Assembly (NCBI RefSeq): GCF_030253575.1
Contig: NC_080568.1
Coordinates: 79,501-143,500 of the forward strand
DNA from: Rhododendron vialii
Lineage: Eukaryota; Streptophyta; Magnoliopsida; Ericales; Ericaceae
DNA: 64,000 nucleotides
Reading direction: 5' to 3'
Positions 11,814-21,210 of the stretch are shown here, one piece after another; the stretch's first letter is position 1, and the number at the start of each line of letters is the position of its first letter. The notes under the pieces were generated by a model. That model ran no database searches. It was not told the DNA's origin and saw nothing but the letters and a program-made list of their open reading frames with translations. Both the position numbers and the translations under genes were made by a program.

Positions 11814-14335
11814 TGGCGGCAACTACTGGGTTAGGTTTGGTACGAGGAAGAAGGATGGGAAAGGAAAAGAGAGATCGAGGAAGGAGGAGAGGAAAGGTAG
11901 AGCCATAGAGAGAAGCAATAGCGGAACAATAATCAATGGCAAAATGTATCATTTGGGGAGGAAAGGTATGGGAGGGGCATTAAGGGCAGAAAAAAGTTAT
12001 CATTTGGGGAGGAAAATCTTTTTGTTAGTCAACAGACGCACTATATAGGTGCGTAGCCAACACACACTTTTAATTTGGATGGAAAACCTAACCGTTGCAC
12101 TTTACTTCAAAACCATAGGGAGGCGATTTGATCATTATTAAAACTCAGGGAGGTCATCTGCCAAAGTGCCAAACCATAGGGAGGTAATCCGTACTTTGCC
12201 CAACAATCAATATTACATATCAATGAAAGTTCTAACAGAAGTGTGTACCTTTGGGAGGTGAAGTGCAAAATGGCTAAACTCACGAGGGGGTTGACTGGAT
12301 TTGGTACTTCAATATTAGGTTACAATAAGATTATGGTACCGTCATAATGCGAACTTGACAAGTCGAAAGCAGAAAACTTTGTTAACCGTTACATAATCCT
12401 TCTAAGTTCAAGCACAACCCTCTATATTTTGCAATTGCTCAAATTTTTTGTATAAACACTTTTTAAAATTGATGTTGATGCTAGATTTCCAAAGCTTAGT
12501 CGTGATAAATTTGAGTTGGATCAATTGCTTGTCGCTGTTCTAAATGATTGTAAAAGTCCAGTTGGCCGGACTCCTGTTCCTGACTATGAGTTCAATGGTT
12601 CAAGTCTTGCCATAGAAAGATCCCATTCCCCACGCTAAGATCTCTGTTGTACCAAAAAACAATGAAAACCTCCTTGTTTTGCATTTATTATAGGACATTT
12701 TTATCTGTACTTTTCTTTGAAAGCTCATTTCCAACAACTTAGACTAGATGATTGTGATTCGTCCTTAGGAGTTGAACTTTGCATTCAAGTTTGGCTACAT
12801 AATGATTTTTGATTTGTTGTTGGTACTACCATAGTGACTAGGCAGCTATTTGCTTTACTTTTTAAATCACTGTTGTTTGAACTTTACAGGCCTGGCGTAG
12901 GTAAGACTACTGTTATGCGAGAAATTGCTCGCGTATTGTCAGAGGAGATTCAGAAGAGAGTGGTATGCTGAGGTTATAGGAATTGCATTCCTTCCTTCCC
13001 CGCCCTCTCTCTTACATATGTTTTTGTCTTCTAAGGCTTACGGCAATGAATGAATTTTCCTGCAATTTTGACAGGTCATTGTGGATACTAGCAATGAAAT
13101 TGGAGGTGGCGGAGATGTTCCGCACCCAGCAATAGGAGGTGCAAGAAGATTGCACGTCTCGGAGCCCTTGATGCAGCATAGAGTCATGATTGAGGCAGTG
13201 GAAAATCACATGCCTGAGGTGATTATTGTTGATGAGATTGGCACTGAAGCTGATGTGAATGCTTGTCGTTCCATTGCTGAGAGAGGAGTCATGCTTGTTG
13301 GTACTGCCCATGGAGAGAGGCTGAAGAATATAGTAGAGAATCCTACACTATGTGACTTGGTTAGTTGATCTCCATAACAATCTCTTCATGTGACGGCTAG
13401 TTATTCTTAATCCCTAAGTGAGCCTTTGATAATCCGTTTCTAGCGTTGAATCTTGAACAAATCTTTTTATCCAACCCAAAAGCTTAAAGCTATTAGGTGG
13501 AGAGGTCCCAGTATTATATTAATGCTTGTTTGGATGGATTTTTTAGAATTTTTTAGTTTGATTTTTTGGGTAATGAGTAGAGAGAGAAATTAGGGTAATA
13601 ATTGGAGAGAGAGAAATGAGAATAATGATTGGAATAAGGGTAATGAGCGGGGAGAGAAATGATTGAAAGTAGGGGTAATAAGTGTTTTTTGAGTTGGAAT
13701 TTTTTTTTTTCAAATTAGCATCCAAACAAGGCATAATTGATCACCCATTGCATAGCCAAGCGATGTGGGACCATGTTGTGGTTTAAAACACTTTGTAACC
13801 AAAACCACATTTTGAAAGATGATTTGCAGCGCCATTACTAGAAACATAAACAAACATGGATGTGCTCTTGACAATCGAATGTAAAGAAAAAACGTGTGAT
13901 TTGCTGTTGTAAAAATTTCAAACACAACTATGACAACGCAAGTGTTTGAGGTTTTCCCTTTCTAATTTGGTAAATTGATTGCTTATGCATGGTTTTCTTC
14001 TTTGATAAGCTTTAAATGTGCAAATCAATTAATGGAAATAGGGTAAATTATAGTTAACCCCCTCAAACTATGCCTTGCGGACACTTTACCCCCTCAAACT
14101 TTTATTTTTGGCATTTAACCAACTTTAACTAATGGAAATGCATAACCAGCTGACTTCCGTAACGGAGATGATGTAAATTACTGTTTTGCCCTCTTTTGTA
14201 AAATGCTTACCCGGCACGAACCAGACCTGCACCTGCACAGGTGTCTTTGCTACTCCGACACGAACCGATCTGAAGCTCCGGCACGACTGCTCCAGCGACA
14301 GTCGAAGGCTCCGGCACCAGCCATCATGGTATTGG

Positions 14336-14392
<57 letters not shown>

Positions 14393-15302
14393 GACACACA
14401 CACAGTACCTATGTGTGTGTGTGTTGTTGCAGATCGAAGACGAGGGAGCGTATGGAGAAGCAATATGGGTGTGCCCTTCTTAAACGTAACATTGTCAACC
14501 CTAAACCCAACACCTACATCCGCCATCACTGCCCACAACAATCTTTTCATCCGCCCTTCTTAAACGTAACCTTGTCAAACCCTAAACCCAACACCTACGT
14601 CTGCATCACTGCCCACAACAATCTTCTCAAACCCTAACCCTTCTATCCCACTTTTGGGCTGGTTTTCTCCTTTCGTCAAGATGTCATCGTAAAACGCCCC
14701 GTTCTGGTCACTAGCTTCACCAACCCGTTCTGGTTAGGTACAATCCGTTCATCTCATTATACACTTTCGTCTTTTCCTCTTTTATCATCCAAAAAGGACA
14801 TTTAGAAGCCCAAAAAATCAAAATGATTTTACCTTCTTTTAGACCTTGAGGCTGAAGTGTGCCCAGTAGAATTAGGACTGCCGATTGTTCCAACAACAGA
14901 AAACTGATTTTGCTTCGGTTTTTCTTGTTTCAGTTGTGGTGGTTGTTGCCTTGCCTACGATGTAGTGGTATTAATGTTGGTGTTGTTGATAGATCTTGTA
15001 ATCCGCCAAGAACAGAGAGGGGCGAGAAGGGGAAATTCGTTGTGATTTGGGGGAAGAAGGGTCTGAATAAATAATGTAGATCTTCGTTGCTCTGACTGCA
15101 TATTTGTTCAAATAGATCTGAGAACAATTGAAATTGGTCTTATTGTGATTGAAAGCTAGATGAAAGGTGGGTGTCTTGGCTGCAAGAAGCGGTTGTGGTG
15201 GTGTCAGCGGCGGCGCAGCCTCCGACCACCGCTTGAAGATCCAGTCATCCTCCATCTCTGTTTATGCCCTGCTTCCTTTGGTCTAGTGTGTGCGCGCGCA
15301 CG

Positions 15303-15341
<39 letters not shown>

Positions 15342-18300
15342 GGGGGGTTTGTCCTGGAACTGGGATTGAAGACAGATGGCAAACGAAGTAGCATTTTCCA
15401 TCCAATTCATAACAGATAGAAAACAGAAGTAGCATTTCCATTAGTTAGAGGTGGTTAAGTGTCAAAAATAAAAGTTTGAGGGGGTAAAATGTCTGCGAGA
15501 CATAGTTTGAGGGGGTTAACTATAATTTACCCATGGAAATATTGTAGTGATGGATAGGAAAAATGAAAATACTGCTCATTATATTGACACAGTGGCTTGC
15601 TCTCACTTTCTCCTACTGAAATCGCATATCATGATTATCATCAATAGACATTCTCAGGAGCAAAGAATTCTTCGTTGTTTCATTTTGTGTTTAGAAACTT
15701 ACTCTATAATCTTAGTGTCCTTTCCGATATGGTTCTTATAGTTTCTACTTGGCTGAAAGCCTGAAACTTTTACATATGAAAAGTAAATGAAATAAAAGAA
15801 GGAACTAGTTCTGAATCTTTGAATTGTTATGCATTAGCATTACCAATTCCTTGACTACAGACTATGGTGCAGATTGGGGGAGTGGAAACTGTCATTCTAG
15901 GGGATCAGAAAGCCCGAACCAGAAAGTGTAGGAAAACCATTCTCGAGAGGAAAGCTCCTCCGACATTTCCATTTTGTGTTGAAATGAGGAAAAGACACTA
16001 CTGGGTTACTCATCGGGTATATTGTTCAACTTTTGATCTGTTTTTGTGCCTATGGTGTTAAAGCTAATCAGAAAGTTGATATTTGTTTTGTTTTTGGTTC
16101 TACATATATACTCGAGGCTAGCTTGATATTATTAAGTACATCAATCTATGGAGATTATTCCCTCAGAAATCTAATCGTTTTACTTACATAAATGGACCGA
16201 GTTATGTGATTTCTGATTCTTTATAGGTTGCTAGAGTTCTGCTTATTTTAATAGTGCGTGCTTGTCAATGGGTAAGACGTATTTAGGGTCTGCACTTGTC
16301 GTCCTATCCCTAAAATGCAAAATCCCGGTACAAAGGCTTATTCGCTATATGGGGGAGTAAATATGGGTATAAACTAATCCCACCTCCCCATTGGATAAGT
16401 TACCTGTTTCCAGAATCCAGATTATCTCCTCATCCGATGGTAAAAATAATCTGCATTCCTCAGCTTATTAATTAAATAAAACAGGGCGTTCTCAGCTTTC
16501 CAATCTGTGTACTTGGGATCTTTACCAGAAGGTGGATCCTCAATCAAGTTATAGTACTGATCCATCCCTAGTCAAGAAACTCAACAGCCCTTTGCACATT
16601 GTGCATAATTACTCCCATTTTAGACAACTGGAGCTAATAAATAGCGGGTCATGGAACGATAGAGAACCAAGCTGAATATCATCCTTCAAATCATATCAAG
16701 TACACTCTCAAATAGACAGAAATACGAGAGAAAAAAAACCCGCAATGGGTAGGCAATGTCCTCTTCATTTAATTTCTGTAACCTGAAATACCACCGAGGT
16801 AAGACATGTATGCATGAGACCATGACAGCAGTCTGGACTGGAACCAAGCAGACAATTAAGCCAATGATCATGTTTTCTGGGTGAGACCAGACAATATCCA
16901 ACGCGTAATAGTTTCCATTCATTCCACAACCTCCTTTTCTGCAATCATTTATTAGATCTAGGCTTACTCAGCCTCCCATGTTTTGTTTAACACCTTGCAT
17001 CTTGGTATTATTCTTGTTTCTATGTGGAATTTGTATAATCTTATACAACTCGGGGAAGCAAACTTTGAGAAAGCTCTTTTCCTATTAGTGGCTACCTTTC
17101 TGAAAAAAAGATTTTAGAACGCTAGGATTTGTTGATTGTCTTGGTTTCTCGCCATAGTAATCCCCATGAAGATGCTTTTAAATAGGATTTGTCGGGAAAG
17201 GATTGGGACAGCTCTAGAACTTATGAATTCTGTGAATTATTTGCTTTCATTATTTTTCGAATATGGACATTTTTTGGTGGCAGGGGACTACAAGATGTCT
17301 TTTTCTTTTCTGAATAATCAATGCAGTCTGCGAAATATCTAGTTTTTTGTTTGCTTTTTGCAGACAGATAGGAGCGTAGATTTGTTACTTCAAGGGAAAA
17401 AGCCACTGGTTGAGGTAAGTAATTAGCTCAAGTTTGTCATTAGTCCTCATTGTATGACCTTTGGTTTTATTTTTGTTGATTTGGATTAGTGACGGAAACC
17501 ATCTTCATTTTAGGGGATACATAAAGTACGTCCTTTATCCAATTAGGAGTCAATAGAAGACCCGTGGATTGGTTCCGAAGTATTTTTTTCTTCTTTCAAA
17601 AAACAATCTTATAAGGGTAAATTTAACTTACTGTTTACACCCAATTTTGGCCAAAATTATGATGACTGGGTTAAACGCCAAAAAAGGTGTTAAAATTGAT
17701 GACGACAATAAAAGGGGCGTTCGTCCAACTTAAAAAGCAACACGAGGCGATGTTTGGCCGTTCGTGATGTAGAGCGTGTCCTAGATTCATGCCCCAAAAT
17801 TAAGGAAAGTTGTTTACGGCTGAACCCTCTTAGCAGAGCCCAAGCCTGAACTGACGCCACCCAGCCTTCGTTTGGGTCACCTTGATAGGGAGGTCCAAAT
17901 CAATTAAAGGCCTGAAATTGCTTCATGGATTGGGCTTCGCGAAGAGGTCACTACGGGCCCTATGCATCCCCAAGGCCCAGCGTTGGGGGGGCCCCGGGCC
18001 CAGGATCCCTTAGTCTAGATCTTTAGAGAAGCCTTTAGAAGAGTGAAAGCTTAAGGCTCAAGAAGATGCTTGCTTGAGTAAGAATGGGTCCCGTGGCTCA
18101 AGTTCCAAAGTCGGCCTTCAATTAAATGGCCGATTGGAAGGGAGAAACGTGGCTCAAGTTCCAAAGTCGGCCTTCAATTAAATGGCCGATTGGAAGGGAG
18201 AAACGTGTTGAAGCTGCTCACAAGCAGCTGGTCTTAGCCCCTTTTCTGGCCTTTGTTGCACGGGAAAGATGGACCAAGTCCCGAAAATTCCTTTTTTTTT

Positions 18301-19571
18301 TAAGCTCCTCCCTCAGGGGACCAATCCGGAGCCTTTGAAGGCCCCAAAAACCGGGAAAGTAGTTGAAAAGTCTGCTAATTTGCAGAAAAGGTTTCGGCCT
18401 TTAGCCTTGGAAAACCCCAGGATCTTCCTTTGGACGAAGACTAGGCCTGAAAAGGGCTTGTTTTAGGCCTCAAGCAGGACCGATAGCTGGAGTCTTGGAG
18501 TAAGAAGCAAGAGAGGGGCAGGTGGCACGCATGAATTGGAGGTTTTGGAAGCTGCTCAAAGCCAGGGGTGGCTGCCTGCCTATAAATACCTGGAGGAAAG
18601 ACCTTAGCAAAGGTCCACACCCTCAAGAGCCCACGGCTTATGCAACTACATTTTCATTCCTTTTATTTTCAAACACTGCTTGTACTCACTTCAAAGTAGT
18701 TTAAGCTTTTTATCGTATTCCTTGTACCCAAACTTCCTTAAATTGTTAATGGAGTTCGTTTGATCCGAATTCAGCTTTGTTTTATCTTTCTTTCCATTTT
18801 CTAACAACGGTTAGAAAATTTTAAGACCTTATCCAGTAATGGCAAACAACGAACCATCTCAAGGCCTTACCCCTTAGTCCAAGCACGATCACTAAAAAGA
18901 AGTTAGATTCAGGCAGTCAGGTCTTGATATCGAGTTTGGATTGTCGTTTGGTCCTGGCACGCCCTCAATATTGGCTAATTTGGTTTTTTGCACTTTTTGT
19001 GGAAAACACTTACCACCCCTGAGGTTTCTCACAATGAAAGACACCTCCCCTCACATTTCTGAAATTGCACTTACCTCCCCTGAGGTTTAATAAATGTTCA
19101 CATCTTTCCTACCCAAACTCAGAACTGCTACTTGAAGATGTGTCAAACTTGAAATTGAGGATTGAGGTTTCTTTGGGAAACCGGGATCTGGCTCGGACAC
19201 ACCACCATTACATAAGACCTCATTTTGGCATTTAACATGAAACCGAACTCCATTTGTACGGTTACTTCAGACCACAACATGATCATTGCACATCTAGGGG
19301 GGTTCCATTATGGCACCTACAGAAGCTATTCCCAACCCTTCTCTTTGTCATATTCTCTTCTCCTTTATTTCTGCTTTTGTCCTGTTTTCCTCTTTCCTTG
19401 CTAATCTTGTTTTTGGCGCTGCATGTAGCCCTGGTTTCTTTTCTTTTGGAAGGATGTGTTTTAAGTTTGGGTTTCTCTCTCTTACTGTTGGTGAACCCTT
19501 TGGTTTTACAGGTGAGGAGAAGGGATAAACAGTTTAAGGTTGTGATCGAAAGATGGAAAATGGAGGACTGA
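5308..19571 (+). CDS. ycf45/SPD1-family P-loop NTPase, predicted plastid-targeted, nine exons
   Basis: Predicted exons: 5308-5442, 6037-6099, 8321-8398, 9001-9221, 12890-12962, 13075-13359, 15873-16016, 17364-17414, 19512-19571 (TGA 19569-19571). All joins keep frame and give 369 aa. The start is the first in-frame ATG after a stop at 5206-5208. Residues 1-35 are basic and Ser/Leu-rich, like a transit peptide. Walker [10 protein letters not shown] spans the exon 4/5 junction (about 165-173), and Walker B VIIVDE (Asp about 243) is in exon 6. Arabidopsis SPD1 (seedling plastid development 1) and algal ycf45 share this core. The protein ends soon after HYWVTHR and lacks a C-terminal R3H region, so it resembles the shorter plant paralogues. 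The precise role is unknown; nucleic-acid-linked ATPase activity in plastids is inferred from the family. Exon 1 is the least certain exon. Confidence 0.85.
6563..7352. repeat. Three diverged copies of a TGTAACGCCCC repeat in intron 2 of the ATPase gene
   Basis: A block of about 350 bp recurs: each copy has a GTATCTTGATTTTGATCCAC-like segment, an ACATGGTTTGTTATAT segment, a GGGGTATTACA or GGGGTGTTACA segment, then CTCGCACCCTCGTGAGGGG or its variant. The copies start near 6570, 6915 and 7165. There is no coding capacity. It resembles the tail of a dispersed retroelement, but I cannot assign a family. Confidence 0.6.
9944..10140 (+). repeat. 5' LTR of the TRIM-like element
   Basis: It matches 10704-10883 joined to 12211-12237, sharing TAGTTGGTTTAGGTTTC, CTTGTAGCCTATATAAA (a probable TATA box) and CATATCAATGAAAG. 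Confidence 0.88.
10884..12201. mobile_element. Non-autonomous MULE-like element inside the TRIM LTR
   Basis: It starts GGGCAAAGTACGGATTACC and ends with its inverse. The inverted ends match for roughly 105 bp with few mismatches. AACAATCAA flanks both sides (10875-10883, 12202-12210), a 9-bp target duplication typical of Mutator-like elements. The inverted ends contain the motif ACCTCCCT three times at fairly regular spacing. The 1318-bp body has no transposase and carries a (TG)n(GA)n microsatellite. The target was the 3' LTR of the TRIM. Confidence 0.92.
11749..11811. repeat. (TG)n(GA)n compound microsatellite
   Basis: About 14 TG units (one GC interruption) followed by about 17 GA units inside the MULE-like element. 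Confidence 0.9.
12471..12638 (+). pseudogene. Coding-like fragment in intron 4 of the ATPase gene
   Basis: An open frame of 55 codons plus stop reads [20 protein letters not shown] and ends RSHSPR. It has balanced amino-acid composition, unlike the surrounding AT-rich intron, and no start codon. It does not fit the ATPase reading frame. I do not recognise the family. It could be a captured exon, a remnant of a retroelement protein, or chance. Confidence 0.3.
13523..13733. mobile_element. Tourist-like (PIF/Harbinger) MITE
   Basis: TGCTTGTTTGGATG at the left end and CATCCAAACAAGGCA at the right end are inverted repeats. TAA flanks both sides (13520-13522, 13734-13736), the 3-bp target of PIF/Harbinger elements. 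The 211-bp body is GAGA- and AATG-rich and non-coding. It lies in intron 6 of the ATPase gene. Confidence 0.8.
14341..14404. repeat. (CT)n then (CA)n microsatellite
   Basis: About 23 CT units followed by CACACA repeats inside the second MULE-like element. Confidence 0.9.
15303..15339. repeat. (TG)n(GA)n microsatellite
   Basis: Short TG run then about 14 GA units near the right end of the second MULE-like element, nearly the mirror of the one near its left end. Confidence 0.85.
16420..16922 (-). pseudogene. Antisense coding-like fragments of unknown origin in intron 7 of the ATPase gene
   Basis: On the minus strand, about 16590-16480 reads [20 protein letters not shown], and 16922-16686 reads [20 protein letters not shown] followed by more hydrophobic sequence. 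The two pieces are in different frames with a non-coding gap between them. They look like remnants of an inserted gene or retroelement. I do not recognise the family. Confidence 0.3.
17615..19120. mobile_element. One end of a third MULE-like element, split by a solo LTR
   Basis: GGGTAAATTTAACTTAC at 17615-17631 joins in sequence to CACCCCTGAGG at 19014 once the solo LTR at 17632-19008 and one copy of its CTTAC duplication are removed. The joined end then carries two more CACCTCCCCT/TTACCTCCCCTGAGG motifs at about 36-bp spacing, the design seen in the other two MULE-like ends. No matching inverted end was found before 20300, so the element is truncated or its other end has diverged. Confidence 0.55.
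17632..19008 (+). mobile_element. Solo LTR, 1377 bp
   Basis: It begins TGTTTACACCC and ends GGAAAACA, with CTTAC on both sides (17627-17631, 19009-19013). CTATAAATACC at about 18579 is a likely TATA box in + orientation. A unit of about 58 bp beginning GTGGCTCAAGTTCC is duplicated in tandem at about 18091-18206. No internal retroelement sequence is present, so LTR-LTR recombination removed the rest. The TGTTTACACCC start resembles Tat/Ogre-type Gypsy LTRs. It sits in intron 8 of the ATPase gene. Confidence 0.8.
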
Positions 19572-19795
19572 GTGTACTAATCTCTCTTAATAATATATTT
19601 GTCCTTGTCTCCTTGTTGATAATCTGTCTAATTTGTTTGTCTCCCTTTTGTTCTTGTGATTTTTAGTGATTAGCCACACTTTTTTGTGATTTACATTTAT
19701 TTTTATTTTTATCTTGGGGAAGATCCGAGGAAGTCATTGGAAACTTGATGAACTTAGTAGATAGAATAATTTATGAAGCACTTCTCTTGCTTTCC

Positions 19796-19797
<2 letters not shown>

Positions 19798-19850
<53 letters not shown>
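19798..19850. repeat. (GA)n microsatellite, about 26 units
   Basis: Uninterrupted GA run about 230 bp after the ATPase stop codon. Confidence 0.92.
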
Positions 19851-19853
<3 letters not shown>

Positions 19854-20318
19854 TCACCACTTGCTTTTTCGTTGAGTTTGTATCATTTTAGAATACAAAA
19901 TCTTCTGCTAGCATGTTCTTTTTGTCTTTTTCTTTTTTTTTTTTTCCCGTTTTGCTTATACCGGTGGTGAGTTGGCAGGTGTCCATCACCAATATAAGTT
20001 AGCCTCTACCTGTAATGGTTACCTGTGTAATAATTAATCGGCTTTTCAAAATTTTCTTAATCACAATTATGCAAAACGAACTTGAATATTGCACATGCAT
20101 TGTAAGGGTTGAAGAAACAGAAGAAAGAAAACGAAGACAGGGCCCAACAAAAGCAGGACTGAATTTGGCGAAGACAACACGTACGTACAGCGGTCATGCT
20201 TTCCTGCTCACCCGGTTGGTAGAAATAATAATAGAAAATTAGAGGCCGTCCTAGTTTTTTAGGTTCGGTTTGAATCCAACCCTGAAATATTTTTCCAAAC
20301 CTGTATAGGCTCGATTAT

Positions 20319-20700
20319 TTGCATATTGACTTTTATACCCTCAATATAACGCTCCTTCCTCAATCACGCTCCTTCAAAACCAGAGCCACCTCCAGAGCGC
20401 TACCTCACCCTCCGACGCCGATCTTCCCACCGATGCCCCCATTCAGCTCGTCGAATCCGACTCCGACAAATACCACCGACTCCGACGACGATTCCTTCTT
20501 CGAAGAAACGCCAATGCGTCAACACCGCCTCTCCTCCACAGCCGCCGTCATCGACGGCTCCACCACACACTAAAACCACCCCCACCACCCTCCGCCGTTC
20601 CGCCTCTCACTTCGGTTTGAGTTATTCTTGGGCGTGAAGTTTCGAGATCTAAGGCAAGTACGGTGGCTGTGGAATTGGGCGCTCTATAAAAGGCTCTCGA
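20319..20700. other. GC-rich, proline/serine-rich coding-like segment
   Basis: Unlike its AT-rich surroundings this segment is GC-rich with codon-like periodicity. One frame reads TDSDDDSFFEETPMRQHRLS, then meets a stop at 20571-20573. CTATAAAAGGC, a TATA-like motif, follows at about 20683. It may be a fragment of a gene exon carried by a TE. I do not recognise it. Confidence 0.3.
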
Positions 20701-20974
20701 TTCATTTCTCTTGAATCTTTTACTTCTCGTTCTAATGTCCGTCCTCGTTTGAAGTTCTACTTTGTAATACGGGTTGTTTTATTCAGGTTTGGTTCTTTAT
20801 GTATTGCTTACTGTTTGATTTTTGGAAAAGTTTTAAAGTAAAGCTATATGAATACAATATTTATGTGTGGGATACGGGATGAGGCTTATGACTACCATGT
20901 GTTTGATGTAAGTCCTCACTGCACTCTATTGATTGTGGATTATTTTTTTTGGGATAACATCAGGCTATGTGAAC

Positions 20975-21210
20975 TATTTGAGTTGTCTATGTGAACTGTG
21001 TATTTTAGTATATTTTTTAGCTGTGTGAACTATGTATTTTTCTATGAGAACTGTGTATTATCCATGAGAACTGTCTATTTTCCATGAAAATTATGTATTT
21101 TCTATGAGAATTATGTATTTTTTTTATGAACTGTGTATTTTTCTATGAGAACTGTCTATTTTCTATGAAGGTTGTGAATTTTTCAATGAGAACTATATAA
21201 CTAAGAGAAC
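20975..21210. repeat. Minisatellite GAGAACTGTGTATTTTCTAT, left part
   Basis: Degenerate units of about 18-22 bp with consensus near TATGAGAACTGTGTATTTTC repeat about ten times. The array stops exactly at AGAAC (21206-21210), which is the target duplication of the solo LTR that follows, and resumes at 32671. Confidence 0.9.

Larger units (their letters stand above)
9944..12237 (+). mobile_element. TRIM-like miniature Copia retrotransposon, interrupted by a MULE-like element
   Basis: 5' LTR 9944-10140 (197 bp). 3' LTR 10704-10883 plus 12211-12237 (207 bp), split by the element at 10884-12201. The tract TGGTATCAGAGCTAGGG follows the 5' LTR at 10141, the usual initiator-tRNA-Met primer site, and the purine tract GAGGGGGATG precedes the 3' LTR. 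GAAGT flanks both outer ends (9939-9943, 12238-12242). Without the insertion the element is about 970 bp with 563 bp between the LTRs and no gag or pol, the definition of a TRIM. The 5' LTR starts TA instead of TG, and the LTRs differ by a 10-bp indel, so it is not very young. It lies in intron 4 of the ATPase gene. Confidence 0.88.
14041..15532. mobile_element. Second non-autonomous MULE-like element
   Basis: It starts GGGTAAATTATAGTTAACC and ends with the exact inverse. The outermost 32 bp of the two ends are identical, and similarity continues to about 70-90 bp. ATGGAAATA flanks both sides (14032-14040 and 15533-15541), a 9-bp target duplication. The 1492-bp body has no transposase. It contains (CT)n and (GA)n microsatellites and an approximately 80-bp tandem duplication at 14476-14635. 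The perfect outer ends suggest a fairly recent insertion. It lies in intron 6 of the ATPase gene. Confidence 0.92.

Noticed and set aside
14186..14637. Open frames rich in SLSLSL in the second MULE-like element
   Set aside because: They run through a CT microsatellite and tandem duplications within a non-coding transposon.
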